Below are positions 34,716-47,264 of a stretch of DNA of 64,000 bases, in pieces (positions within the stretch are counted from its first letter, which is position 1; each line of letters opens with the position of its first letter). Location: the NCBI GenBank assembly GCA_029959085.1, contig JARWIR010000003.1, positions 33,972,005 to 34,036,004 of the forward strand, written 5' to 3'. A model generated the notes under the pieces. It saw only the letters and a program-made list of their open reading frames with translations. It did not search any database and was not told the DNA's origin. Made by a program: the position numbers and the translations under genes. The DNA is from Nemophila menziesii. Its lineage: Eukaryota > Streptophyta > Magnoliopsida > Boraginales > Hydrophyllaceae.

Positions 34716-37125
34716 ATGGAAAGTCAAGTTCAACATGCTCTCAAAGCTCTCTGTTTCAATACTCAATGGAAATATGCTGTTTTTTGGAAGCTTCAACATC
34801 GTACTCGAATGTAAGACTCTTTAACTGTATTCAGAAAAGCTCTTTGTTTCATTAATGAATTAGTTGATTTTCAAATCAGAAAAGTTGTACCTCTTTTTGA
34901 TATTATATGTATGGATTATAATATAGGATTTTGACGTGTGAGGATGCATATTACGACAAAGATACAATGAGTGACTCTCAGGATGAATTTTATTCAAGTG
35001 ATCCACTTGGGTTAGCTGTGGCAAAGATGTCATATCATGTATATTCTCTTGGGGAAGGGTAAGATTTCTCACATATCTTACTTAACATTACTATCTATAT
35101 AATCTAAATAATCCTTTAGTTTAATAAATACGGCCTCTAATTTCTATAATAAACAGGATTGTTGGGCAAGTTGCAATAACAGGTAAGCATTTGTGGATTA
35201 CTTCCGGTGATTATGAAATGAATGCTGGATCTTTTTTTGAGGTATCCCCTTCTTTTAATAAATTTAACATTATTGTATGTCATTTTATTAAGTTATTACT
35301 ATTTTCTTGTGTATTTTCCAGTATTGCGATGGATTGCACAATCAGTTTTCAGCTGGTATTAAGGTAAATTATCCATTTTTCATGCATAAATTTGGTAAGG
35401 GTATGTTTGTAATTTCTATTATATCGTATTGCAGACCATAGCTGTTGTGTCTATTGTCCCTTATGGAATTGTACAACTTGGTTCCCTAAACAGAGTAAGA
35501 CTTATTTCAGTTTCATTTAAGAAATGTGAATTATATTTATTCCCTCATTTTATATTATTTTCGCCTTTTTTTTCTCTTAGATCACTGAAGATCTGAGGAT
35601 GGTGAATAATATCCGGAATATTTTATACGAAATTCAAGATTCTATATTAGGGCCCACTTCCGAGAATCTTGGTGGGGCCACAATTAGCTCTTATAATAAT
35701 AATAATCCTTTCGCTACTTCTAGCATGGATGTTTCATATTTGTCTCCAGAAATTTTTCACTCTGCACCTTCTAATAATCAAAACAGCTCACATTCTGTCC
35801 CAGAAATTTTAAATACACATTTACCCAAAGATTCAGAGAACTCAGAGCTTCAATATACAGAAGCACTTCATATGCCAACAAGGTTTTGTGCAGGAGATGA
35901 GCTTTACGAAGCATTAGGACCCGCTTTTCAAAAACAAACTAAACCTTACAGCTTGAATCCCGAGTTGACTAATACCGGAAAAGTCAACGAGATACCAGAG
36001 GAAATATGCTCTTCCAGTAGAGAGAATCTTCTAGAAGCAGTAATTGCTAAAGTTAATCACACTGAATGTGAGATAATTAGCCAAAAGACCATCGATAAAA
36101 AACCAGACCCTTGCTTAAGTGATATCGAAACTATAAGTTCAGTGGGTTATTCATTTGATCAGAGTTTTAACTCCTCAGGAGCATATAGTGTATGGTCTTC
36201 ACAAGGCGTTTCACCTGCAAGTTCAAGTAAAGGTAGTGAACTTTTAGATCGGCCAAAAGAACCAGTAAAAGTACACAAGAAAAGGGCTAGACCAGGCGAA
36301 AGTAACAGACCTAGACCAAGAGATAGACAATTAATCCAAGATCGCATCAAAGAGTTACGAGAACTTGTACCCAATGGCTCAAAGGTATATATATATATAT
36401 ATAAATAAATAAATTTCCTATTTCGTCTGTTACATTATTTTAGTAAAAATTTGTTCATAATAAACAGTGTAGCATTGATTCGCTTCTGGAGAGAACAATT
36501 AAACACACGCTCTTTATGCAAACTATCACAAAACATGCTGAGAAACTAAATAAATGCAGTATATCAAAGGTATGATTTCATTTTTTTAAAATATTTTTTA
36601 AGCGCGATTGATTTTATTGACTCGCTCTATTACAGATGCTTGACAAGGAAATGAGTACGCATGATGAACAAGGCTCAAGTTGGGCAGTGGAAGTTGGAAG
36701 TAATCAAAAAGTTTGCCCGATAATAGTGGAGAATATAAACATGAATGGGCAAATGCGTGTAGAGGTATGAAAAATTCTTTTACCACTGTGATAATGTCAA
36801 AATATAGAGTCGATTTAGTACAGTGAAAGCTATATTAAAATTGATTCATACGTTGATTTAGATGTTATGCAATGAATGTAACCGTTTTCTGGAGGTAGCA
36901 GAGGCGATTAGGAGCTTAGGTTTGATAATATTGAAAGGGGTAACAGAAACCTCTGGTGAAAAGACTTGGGTCCGTTTTGTAGTCGAGGTATGTGTGTATA
37001 TATATATATATGTATATATTTTAATTTAATTATTTGATTATGATTTTCAGGGTCAAGATAATAGAAAAATGCATCGGATGGATATTCTATGGTCGTTGAT
37101 GCAGCTATTGCAACCAAAGAGCTGA
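34716..37125 (+). CDS. LONESOME HIGHWAY-like bHLH transcription factor (ten coding exons)
   Basis: Exons: 34716-34810, 34927-35058, 35157-35241, 35322-35363, 35435-35494, 35581-36384, 36468-36569, 36636-36764, 36862-36987, 37051-37125. All introns are GT-AG and the joined frame is 549 codons without a stop. The N-terminal bHLH-MYC_N-type domain (residues 1-145; FNTQWKYAVFWKLQHR, LTCEDAYYD, GIVGQVAITGKHLWI) is followed by a Ser-rich middle. The atypical bHLH of this family (about 370-440; RPRPRDRQLIQDRIKELREL, CSIDSLLERTIKH) and an ACT-like C-terminus (about 450-545) complete it. LHW and its relatives pair with TMO5-class bHLH proteins in the nucleus and drive cell division in vascular tissue. 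Length is nearer the shorter LHW-like paralogues than LHW itself. It appears intact; ortholog assignment is open. Confidence 0.95.
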
Positions 37126-37325
37126 AACTGAAAATTTGCTTTTTGTGTTTTCCTTTTACCAAATTTATTTTTCTTTGTTTTGTAAGTGTGTTTAAACTGT
37201 ATTATATCTAGTTTTGGTGTGATTATTTTCTATATTTTGCGAAACAGACTTGATTTTTTCTTGTATGTGTTTTCTGTTTTTAAAGATAAATACTTGATTT
37301 TTTCAAAGAGTGCTTCATTATATAT

Positions 37326-37475
37326 TCAGTCAAGGTCCAACAATTGTTATGTTACTGTAGTAGCTCGGCCAAATAGTCAATATTCCATGCTTTATTAGAT
37401 TGGCCCAATATTTACTTAATTGTCCATCAGTCAAGTCCCAACAATAATATTGTTACTGTGTGAGCTCGGCCCAAT
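37326..37475. repeat. Diverged direct duplication of about 100 bp
   Basis: TCAGTCAAGGTCCAACAAT...TTACTGTAGTAGCTCGGCC at 37327 recurs as TCAGTCAAGTCCCAACAAT...TTACTGTGTGAGCTCGGCC at about 37428, just past the bHLH 3' end. Confidence 0.7.
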
Positions 37476-38584
37476 ATTCAATGGGTTTTGATTAGAATCC
37501 CTAATTAGCTAAGATTGGTCGCTTGTTTGGTTAATCTATCATGTATTTATTGTTATTCTGGTTACACATTTGTTTCAGCATAGAATAGTGGAATACCCTA
37601 TCACACTTATATTATTCAAGAGCAGAGCTAGAGGATTTTTTTGTTAAAGGAAATGGTAACACATCCCCAAAATTTTTTGAGTTAATTGCCTTGTAGGCAT
37701 TTATATTATACAAAATTGTACAAAAGGTCTCTATATTTTTTTTAATTAAATGCACTATGATACCCTATAATATACAAAATTACATATATTTTCTCATATA
37801 TATATATATAAGAAAAAAAGATATTCATAGAAACAATCAAAGAAGCTATTTACAAATTTGGAGGAAGCCAAGTGAAACTTTTGAATATCTAGAAAAGTAT
37901 TTTATAATTTTTTATAACGATTCATTATTTTAAATTCAGGAGGGATTATTCTATTCCAACTATCAAGTAAGCTTTTATATGACCTGATATTACTCTTAAT
38001 ATAATAGCAAACTATTGTGTAAAAAAAAAAAATATACGGTTCAAGCGTCTCAATATCCTATTTTATAGTATATGTTCACGTGGACGGTTTAAGAAAAAAA
38101 AAAGATCCCACTTACATTTTAAGAGATATACAGTCATTTCTAAGTATTTAAAATATGAGGAAGATTTGAGATATTTATATGGAGCGATCTAAAAAGACAA
38201 ACAGTTCTCAAAAGTAAAAACATTGACAAAAGCATAACAAAAGAATACCCCCATTTATCCTGAATCCAATAGGAATATGTTCCTCTTTTAGGTCAAACCA
38301 TTTGAAAATTGAAACAATTATGTGATCAAAATAATAAATTTTATTCTCATCTCTCAGTCCCTAACTATTAGTAATTCATTTTGCTGGGCTTTTAAAAACA
38401 TCGAAACCCACCCTTGAATAATGAAATCAATGGACTTCTTTCTAGTAGGATCATTAAATGAATATTAATGGGAAATTCATTTAATGGGAAAGTTGAATTG
38501 CTTTCATTAGTGACACATAATGCGACACTTCGTCCACCCAAAAAGACACACAAAAGGGTGCTCTAGTGGGACTAATACTTTCAT
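37476..38584. other. Nothing recognised
   Basis: AT-rich DNA without open frames or named repeats. Confidence 0.5.
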
Positions 38585-38603
38585 AAAAAGCCAATCTTAT
38601 TTT

Positions 38604-38783
38604 CCTTGTTCCCTTGGCATTCTTTTTTGGATGTGAGTGGAAGACTAGCTTGTATTAGTATAGTATGAGGTAGTTGTTTTTTTTTTTAATTCCTTGTTGC
38701 TACCTTAAGCTTTCGAGCTTAGGTAGGTAACACCCATGTATAGTGTACAGTTTTGATATTTAAATACAACCGTTTACCCGACC

Positions 38784-38819
<36 letters not shown>
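38604..38819 (+). mobile_element. Short poly(A)-ended retro-insertion with 19-bp target duplication
   Basis: About 180 bp of sequence ends in a run of 35 A (38785-38819). AAAAAGCCAATCTTATTTT (38585-38603) and AAAAAGCCAATTTTATTTT (38815-38833) flank it with one mismatch; the leading A bases may belong to the tail. No pol III boxes are seen, so it is probably a 5'-truncated LINE 3' UTR or a retrotransposed transcript end. The length of the A-run suggests it is young. Confidence 0.82.
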
Positions 38820-38820
<1 letters not shown>

Positions 38821-38833
38821 CCAATTTTATTTT

Positions 38834-40240
38834 ATTTCATTTTTCATATAATATATATTAATTTTAAAAAAATCAAAATACCCATGTACAATTTGAGCTC
38901 AGTTGGAATATTTATTTAGACAAGTTTAAATTTTAATAAAATCTCGTGATCAAATCGAGCCCATTAGAGTTTGTACTTGAATTGTTTGTTTATATATTTG
39001 TAAAATGCAAATAAATATTTTATTATTTCAATAAACATGTTATTAATACTTACTATTAATGATAACATTGTCCATTCAAAAAAATAAATTACGACATTTT
39101 TTTAAAGATTTTTTTATTCATCAATATAATACTTCACAAATCGATAATGGATACCATAAAAGAAATAACTTACTCGTGAATCATTCGAGTTTATCTTGAA
39201 AAAAGTTTGTTTGAATTTGTTCGATAAGTTATACAAACAAGTTTAAACATCTAGTATTAGACTCCATTCATTTAAAGTTCTAGTCTATATAATATGTAGA
39301 CCTTGATTCCAAAAACTTATACATATTAATTTTAACCAATAATATAATTCTTTGACCTCAGCGATAGTCTTTTACCATCCTTGAGATTCCACCTTCAGAA
39401 TAAGAGCAACAATCATTTAATTGATTTTTTTAGGAGGTTGGAGCTCCAAAAGTAATATGTGATAACATTGATAACATCTTATCCTATTATGCTCCAAGCT
39501 ACCTTGTAAAAAAGAGATGAGAATTATACAATCCCAAACTTTTCCATTCAATTTTTTTATTGACCAGCAAGCTATGTTAAGGCAGTTTTAGGGCCTAGGC
39601 GATCGTCTGGGTTCTAGTGCCTAGTCGGAATTACCCAACGAACTTAGACGGGATTAAGCGATTTTTCAATTCTGGTATGTAATTTTATTTTTTTAGTAAA
39701 ATATATATTTTAATTATAATAATTATAATTATTTAAGTCATAAAATTCCTCTAACAACAATATAGTGCATTTAACAATGCTAAAATTAGAGTTATGATAT
39801 CAATTCAAGAATTCTCGAGAGTAAAAAAAAAAGAGGAGGGCCACCTCATCCATGGTGCTTAAGGCGCTAGGCAAAAAAGACCAACACTTTTACTAGGTGT
39901 AGGCGGCTAACGGACAAGTTGACACCTAGGCGGGAATTTCTACAGCATAGCAAGCAAATCTGTCGCACGGAGAGGATGTATGGTGCACGGAGATTAAGAA
40001 GATGGACTATGGTGCGATACTTCACCAGCTCCGATACGTGGGAGCTGGTTCTGGTGCAGTGCAAGATGAATATGAGGTTGGTGTGGTGCGTGGTAGTAGG
40101 TGTGGAGTGTGAGGAAGTGGTTGGGGTGCAAACTACGGTGCAATGCAAGAGAAAGAGAGAGGTTGAGGTGCAGGTGGCGGTGCACCCGATCTGAGCGGTG
40201 AATTTCTCTTGCTCACCGAAGAAAGAGTGGGGGTGCACCA
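38834..40240. other. Mostly unrecognised; CCTAGGCG-type motifs at 39590-39935
   Basis: Patches at 39590-39660 and 39850-39935 are rich in GGCCTAGGCG, GCGCTAGGC and CCTAGGCGGG, resembling ends of non-autonomous plant elements with such motifs, but I cannot define termini. The 147-codon minus-strand frame at 39867-40310 is antisense to an 80-codon plus-strand one and neither matches a family. Confidence 0.35.
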
Positions 40241-40249
40241 GAGGTATAA

Positions 40250-40735
40250 TTTTTTTATTATATTTGTATAAAGTGCAGGTGCAACTTAACGACTTCCAGC
40301 TAAATTTCAACCTTGTTTTATTTTATATACTGTAAAAGACTAAACCTGGAAGCAACTTCTCTGAATTTCCATAGAGTCATGCATCGATGGATTTAGAGCT
40401 TGTATGTGAAAGTTACCCCCATTATACGAAACTAACTTCTTGGAGATTTTAGAAGCCTAAAATTGCAGGTCCAACTCGGTGACTTCTCATCTGATTTTGA
40501 GTATTATACGTTCCATATCTTGTAAAATACTAAACATGAAAGTTCTAGGCAGCTTCTTCGAATTTCCGTAAAATCTTGAATTGAGGAATCCTGTATGCAA
40601 AATTTATGCCTATTATACAATAGGTTCTTTGGGATGCACCAAAGTTTCTTAGGGACACAATAATACAATTTTGCCATTGGTTGCACCCGAGCTAATTAGA
40701 TGCACCAGAGATGTATAAGAGTACAAAAAATTACC
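40250..40735. repeat. Diverged direct duplication of about 200 bp
   Basis: GTGCAGGTGCAACTTAACG...GAATTTCC (from about 40275) is echoed by TTGCAGGTCCAACTCGGTG...GAATTTCC (from about 40463). TGCACCAGAG recurs at both sides. Confidence 0.6.
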
Positions 40736-40994
40736 AACTAACCCCACACTGACCAATTTTTCCATTTTTTGTTCACAATCACTTCACTTTCCTTTGAACA
40801 CCCCAATCAAGTATCAGTTTGCCTCTTGATTCGCACTAACTTCCATTCTCATACTAGGTCTCCTAATACTTCATGTCATCTTGATGATCGAGGTGGTTTT
40901 CAACACTTCACCCTCAAACTTCACATCATAAGAACTCCAGTACACATCTCATCAAGAATAGTATAGTTTACCTTAACTAAGAAAAAACAACTAT

Positions 40995-42689
40995 AATCGT
41001 ATACCGTACCTAAAGAGTGATAAATTATGGGCTATCTCCAACAATCACTTTTCTCTAATTGAAAGCTTAAAAATTCCCGGATCCTTGAGACTTGGAAGCA
41101 ACCTTTTTTGCCACTAAACAGTGACCTCATACATTAGTTCTACAGTCTCATATTGTTCAAATTTTATATTCTTGTAGAGTGTCTCCTTGAAGAATCTAAT
41201 GTACGTTGGCACTTGCTTGATCGTTTTTAGTAAAGGGGGGTTGATTATCAAGTCCTTAGCATCTTGATGATTTTCTTATACTCTAAAGCATCACTCTTTA
41301 GTGTTACACTTGATCAGAAGGGTTGTGGTACGTAAACCCCTGGTGGCAAAACTTAAACTTTCTTTATCTAATGCACCCTTGGTGCTTCAACCGTTTTTGT
41401 GACCACTTCTCATTCCTTGTTGTCAACCAAATCCTTTACTATTAGCACATCCAAATTTGGGTTGTGAGGCTCTTTATCATTGGTGATCACTTTCTTTTGG
41501 GTTGAAGGGGACTCTTTACTTGCCACAACTATTGGTGGTGCCACAACATTCATACTTTGAAGGTCGATGACTTTACATGATTACAATTTACAATCAACAT
41601 ACCCATTGTGAAGTAGCTTGACATCAATATTCGTACCTTGAGTGATACTCGAGGGTGTTGACCTTGTTGTTAAGATTGAAGAGCTTGAATGATTTACGAT
41701 ATTTCTTGCTCCTGTATTTTCAAATTTTCCCCTTGTGAGTTAAGGGCCTCACTGATCTTATCCATCAACTCATTTGTCTTATCCATCTTCTCACATGTGA
41801 GCATTATGAATTTGTTGAGCATTTATGGGCCTCATCGATCTTATCCATCAGCTCATCTGTCTTAGCCATCTTCTTCTACGCGAGAATCGTAAACTTAGTG
41901 AGCATTTCCTCGAACTTACGTTTATCTTCTTGTGGATATGCCGGTATTGCTTTTGTTTAGCTAATTTGTCCGCATAAGAGTTACAGATTGGTGGATGAGT
42001 AGAATAATTTTTTTATGATTTCCCACTCTAATACTGTTTTTTGGAGGTTTGGCTTAATATTTAATTGCGTATTCACTTGCATTTGACCATTGAAACCCCT
42101 AATGATTGTTAATATTCCCTTTTGGGTAGCTTTTAACATCTTTTTGATAGCCTCCTTGATTACCCACATGATGGACGATATCCAATTTGCCTTGACATTC
42201 TTCCCAACTATGCTCTCCAATACCACTTGACATACCAAAAAATCGTGCCCGCCTTGATGTTTGTTAACAACATAAGCTTCTATTCATTTTCAATAACAAC
42301 TAGTTTATCAGGTACATTAGTTTTTGTATCCGAGCGGAAAGTACCTCGAGAGTATCGATGAACAGGCTCTCTTGAAGGCCGACGACTCATCTTATTCTAA
42401 ACAATTTAATAATTAGTCAACATCGCTCGATTTGTAAATACCATCATAAACCCCCACCACAAATAGTATCAAACTTCTCCATATAAATAACTTTGAGAAT
42501 ATTAAAGTACATGGCTAGTTGTGTATCGAGAGAGTACCCATGATTCGGGAAATTTTTCAAACACGTTTAGAATCTAGTACATACCTCTCCTAGTGATATG
42601 CCTTGTTGTTGATTGAAATGTCATTTAGAGTTAATTCCATGTAGTGCTTATGCCCAGTAGTTGAAGATCCCACCACATGCTTGCACCTA
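40995..42689 (-). pseudogene. Athila-like Ty3/gypsy element E1: gag remnant, interrupted by E2
   Basis: Minus-strand traces in gag order from 42689 leftwards: a Retrotrans_gag region (ISLGEVCTRF, FPNHGYSL, FDTICGGG) that lines up with the gag of E4 (LGRSWSRF, LDLLCGGGF). A C-terminal linker follows (EEMLTKFTILA, LNSQGENLKIQEQE), and then the pre-protease segment (LIINPPLLKTIKQVPTYIRF) that parallels INIPFLEAIKGVPKYMTF of E4. Many stops are present. The retropepsin DLGAS motif is not seen. Its 5' end is cut by E2 at 42689/42690. It is the oldest member of the stack. Confidence 0.72.
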
Positions 42690-43064
42690 TGATGTCTCTC
42701 TTTTTGTGATGGATTAATCCATTCACGAGACATTATTTTGGAAGTTTATTAGGCCTAAGTGTGAGATTTTTCTCTTTTATATTGTATATTGTACTTTTAC
42801 TTCTATTTTTGGACTTATTACTGTTTATAGAGTTTTTGTGCCTTAATTGTGTGTTAAGTGTGTAGATTTTTGGTACATGCTTCATACAAGGTTCTAAAAT
42901 GAGAAGAATAAGTCAATACGTCAAGATAAACCCCAAGTCAAAGCGGAAATTGAGCTTGGAGCAGCTTTGTGAAATTGGAGTGTTTGTTGGAGAAATCTTT
43001 ACGCCTTAGTGTTTTAGTCACTACGACATATTGGTGAGAGTATTGGACATGATTCCTTTTGATT

Positions 43065-43099
<35 letters not shown>

Positions 43100-44312
43100 A
43101 CATCAGTGTCGCGTGGAAAGTGACGGAAGTCAACTCGGAGCTAAGATGAAGAAGTTATGCCATTTGCTTCCACCAAGGTTCAAACTAAAATTCTGGTTAG
43201 TAAAATGGGATGTGCTCCTGTTAATCCTAATTAAGCAAGCCTAAAAGGGGGCCCAACTTTTTTTAGAATATATAAAGACATTTTACAGCCTCCATTTCAT
43301 GTTCTATCATATTTTATTTATTAATTAAAGTGGAGAATCAACTATTCAGAGGGGAAACACTCAGACATAAGGAAGAGGAGGAACAAGTGTTTGTCTATGA
43401 ACCCATCAATTTTAACTCAACCATTCATCATTTTCCTTCATCATCAAGAGTAACTTAGTTTTATTTTTACTTTTAAACATGCTTATGTCTTTAGTTAAAT
43501 TAGTTTTTATTTAATTTTTTCTTCTATTATGAACTAAACCCTTATTGCTTGAGGATGCTATTGTAAGAATTTGTGTTTAGTTTTTTAATTGAGATATTGC
43601 ATCTGCGGTATTTATTATATTTAATTGAGTTGTGTTTATTATTTTCCATTGCTTTATATGTTTGTATTAATACCACATGTACTTTGTCCAAGTAGTGGGT
43701 GGTTGTAAACTTGAGCTAACACCTGGATGGGGGTTTGTGTTACAGAAATAGCATATAACCGCCTAGTGCGAGGCATTGAACTGGATGGTCTTGTCCGCTA
43801 GGTAGTCATTAAGGGTTAGGAAATTTATTCAGCCGAAAACCTTAGGCGTGTACGGTTTCCTTCTAAGTCTACCTGGATGGGAGTTAGAAGGGTAGTTGAA
43901 TCCCGGCTAAAGTGAACACAACCACTCACCCTTATCAATGACAATATTAATTAGTGGCATAAATAATTACTAGCAATTTCTTAAGCAACCATATCCTATT
44001 AGTTCATATATTTATTTATTTATTTACTTGTTTATTTTAATTATTAGTTAATTGTTATTGCTTTTACTTTCTTAGTTGTTACACATTGAAAACCAAACAA
44101 ACATTCTCCTATTTGAACTATTTACTATTTTGTTATTTCGATTACAAACTTCATGCATTTAGACTAGTTTAAACATCACTAGCCTCACAGATTATTCCTC
44201 TGGAAAACGATAGCCCTACTTATCACTTTTTCTTGTCTTCACTCTATACACTGCGGAGTGTCACCCCATTTCTATCATTGCTTCATTTTATATCACACAC
44301 CGGGGGACAACA
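42690..44312 (+). repeat. E2 5' LTR
   Basis: Starts TGATGTCTCTCTTTT and ends near ...GACAACA. Its first 200 bp match, with changes, the minus-strand starts of the E4 LTRs (GAGACATTATTTTGG; TTAGAGTTTTTGTGC-like phrase), so it is the same LTR family in the opposite orientation. A TATA box TATATAAAG lies at 43269-43277 and a (GA)n run at about 43066-43096. Confidence 0.75.
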
Positions 44313-44319
44313 AGTAAAA

Positions 44320-44337
44320 AGGCACTGCTACCGGGGA
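44320..44337 (+). promoter_or_regulatory. E2 primer binding site (decayed, tRNA-Asp type)
   Basis: AGGCACTGCTACCGGGGA stands where E3 and E4 have TGGCGCCGCTGCCGGGGA, directly inside the LTR. Confidence 0.6.
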
Positions 44338-44520
44338 CTACTGTGTAGATTTTTGTGTTTTTGTTTTAATGTAGAAGTGTCTAGTTTGTTTTCAATTTTA
44401 TGGCATTTTTGTGGTTCTGTCTCTTCTCAAATTTACAGGTTTTGGTGTATGCACTCAGATCCTGAGAAGAGGCTTTGAGACAAAAGAAAAAGAAAAAGAG
44501 AAAAGAAAGCACGAGAGTTA

Positions 44521-45783
44521 ATGACTAATCTTAACCAACCTCCTGGTTTTGATGCCAATGAGAATCCTATAGACCAAATTCTATGAGCTAATCCACTTGA
44601 GGGGGTTCAAAATACTATTCAACAAGGAGAAAACTTGAATGGATCCATTCCACCAAATGGAGCTAATCATCCAGTGCAAGGAATCCCTGAGTCCGGAGTG
44701 CCTTATCGTGTTCAACCTTTGTGGATTCGCCCTCTAGCTATTCAAGTCGCGCGTTTTAAGCCTGATATAGGTATATTTTATCAATTCCTTAAGTATGGGA
44801 ATTATAGTGGAGACGAAGTTAATGCAGATGTGTGATGCCTACATTACTCAAGGTGTTACAATGAAAAAATGTACTACTTTATGTTCCAATATTTCTTAAC
44901 CGGCGGTACGAGTGAGTGGCTAGATAGACAACTATCCGCGACTAACCCTGATTAGGATTCACTTCAGGCAAGGTTTTTTTATCAATTCTACCTACAAAGT
45001 ATGAGGATGAAAGACCCGGTTGAGCTTACAAAATTCAGTCAAGATGTACAAGAGACCTTAGGGGAGACATGGACTAGATTTCAACAATAGTCTAATGCAA
45101 CTATGCATGTTTTATAAAGGGCTTAATGGAAATTCAAGGTTACGAGTGGATAATTTTGGTGGTGGTGGTTTTGTGTCAATGGGTCCTATTCAGGTCGCAC
45201 AAGCAATGCATAAGGTTATTGATACTGAAAGGAGTTGGCCAGTGGCACGAGCACATAGAGGTGTGCTAGATGTTAAGAATGAAAGTGCGATAGATATCAA
45301 ACTCTATACATCGGAGAATCAAATGAAGCAGATGGATGTGGTTGTAAAGGAAGGAGTCCAATATAAGCAAAAAGAAGTGAAAGTTGTTCAAGAATCCTTT
45401 GTGTGTTCAAATTATGGTGCTAATGGTCATGTTATAAAGGAGTGTCAAAGTAACCAATAATCTATTGTGTTCGTGTCGAATAGAGGTAATCACTATGTTG
45501 GTGGTCATGGTTATATACAGCCTAATCGCAATCATCCTGGATTAAATTGGTCAAATCCTAATGGGGCGTAAAATCGAGGGAATTATCAACAACACCCCCA
45601 AGGACAATATTTTCAGTAAAGTCCTCAGAATCAATTCCAAGGAGGCCAAAAAACCGTTCAAGATGCTTATTCTTGAGAGTCTCGCGCAAAATGAACTTCC
45701 TGAATATCCACAAGAAGGTACCTCAAATGTTATTGTACAACTTTAAGCTCATTCATAACGATGACTCAAGAATATTTTAAGTC
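44521..45783 (+). pseudogene. E2 gag pseudogene
   Basis: From ATG at 44521 (MTNLNQPPGFDANENP) the frame is broken by a stop near 44584 and later frameshifts, but the gag order is clear: IRPLAIQVARFKPDIGIFYQF (parallel to LGIGPADINVARYRRDPGM in E4), DAYITQGV, FYKGLNGNSRLR. A zinc knuckle CSNYGANGHVIKEC follows with its second Cys replaced by Tyr, then QPNRNHPGLNWSNPNG. It ends abruptly at about 45783 before any protease. Confidence 0.78.
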
Positions 45784-46385
45784 CAATCAAGAGAGCAGCC
45801 CCATTTTTGTTTCGTTTTAGTACGAGATCGAAGGGAAGGACGTAGGCACCTCTTCCTTAACTTAATAGAATAGGAACTACCTCTCGCCCGGGATTAAGCA
45901 CTAGCTCAATCACTGCTACAGCTTCTTACCTTTGGGACAGGATTCCACGACTCTCCTATTTGAATGAGAGCCCTTATCTCGTTGCGGTATACTTTTGCTC
46001 CCACTTCCACTCTTTGTCCCACATACTGTGCTCGGACTGCTGGAGCAGAAACTAGAAAGAAATGTCGGGTCTAGGAAAAGCGAATTCTCGGTTAGCTACT
46101 TTTTTTAGCACAGGAGGGTGGTCGTAGATCAGGAAGCAAGTCTGACACTCATATTGGAAGAGACTGGCATCTTATCTTTCTTACGATTACGAGGCCCTTC
46201 AGGGATGAGACGGATTGAGTCGAAGTTTGAAGATCGATGTGTGAAGCGCTGAGGAAGAACTGCTTCTGAAACAAAAGCAATCGCAGCTCCTAGTCCGACA
46301 GTTCGCTCCGCACCTTAAGAGAAAGAGTTCCGGCATACTATTAGATTATGATACCGAACCCTTGGGGAACTTAACTACTTTGAGA
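45784..46385. other. Organelle-like (possibly mitochondrial) segment between E2 and E3
   Basis: About 600 bp whose base composition is clearly richer in GC and more even than both flanks. It has no retroelement motifs, no open frame and the texture of plant mitochondrial spacer DNA (for example CGCCCGGGATTAAGCAC, CTTACGATTACGAGGCCC). It abuts truncated E2 on the left and truncated E3 on the right. Assignment rests on texture only, and a search could overturn it. Confidence 0.4.
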
Positions 46386-47264
46386 GTAGAGTTAGGCCTT
46401 TTAAAACAGCCAGGAAAGTCTTCTCTTCATAGATTTATCGAAAGTATGCTTAAAGGGGTATTTAAAATCTTCTACAGTCAAACGCAACTCCAAAATTATT
46501 TTATTGAAAGCAAATAAACACATAACACATAAAAACTGGGATGAGTCAACGAACCCCACCCCAAACTCAAAAATGAGTCGTGTCCGCATGACTCGAAAAG
46601 ACTCAAAGCAAATAAACTAATCTATACTAAATGAGAAGGGAAAGAAAAACGTATCTTAACCAGCGCGAGGCTGGTTGTCAGTGTTGCGTCCAGGTTGAGG
46701 TTTTGAATTCTTCTTCATCAATGGTTGCGTTTAAAGTGTTCTTCATTACCTCAAACTTTTCGTCAAATTTCCCACGTTTTCATCTGTTCCCAACTCTCTG
46801 ATCATCATCTCTTCTATAAAAATCTTCCCTCAATACCCAATTTTCTCTCTTCATGTTCTTTGTACCTTTTCCAATCTTTATGGTCATCTTTGATGACCCC
46901 AAACTCAAAGCTTCAAGAACTCTCAAAAGTTTTGGATGAAATTGTGATTTTAGTGTTCTTGAAGGTGTATGGATATGAACTATGGTGTATTCTGAGCTGG
47001 GTCATAAATATTTCAAGGTTTGGGAAAGGTTTAATGGATAAACTTCAAGCTTAGGTGAAAGAAAAATTCGGATTAAAGTGTAAATCTTTGGTATTTTGGG
47101 AGATTTAGGGTATGATTATGTGTTTGGATGATGTTTAGAGAGAAGGATTGGTGGTATATTGGTGTTTTGATGATGATTTTTGGAGTAGTTGGAGGCTAGG
47201 ATTCGTAAGTGGAGGCTAACTTGAAAAAGAAGCTAAAAATATAGGGTTTTAACCCTCAAAACCG

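Noticed and set aside
39867..40310. 147-codon minus-strand frame as a gene
   Set aside because: Cys/Thr/Ser/His-rich text without family resemblance, mirrored by an open plus-strand frame; probably chance in a GC-richer patch.
45784..46385. Coding piece of Copia or Ty3 pol
   Set aside because: Stops in the frames I read and no RT, RNase H or integrase motif.
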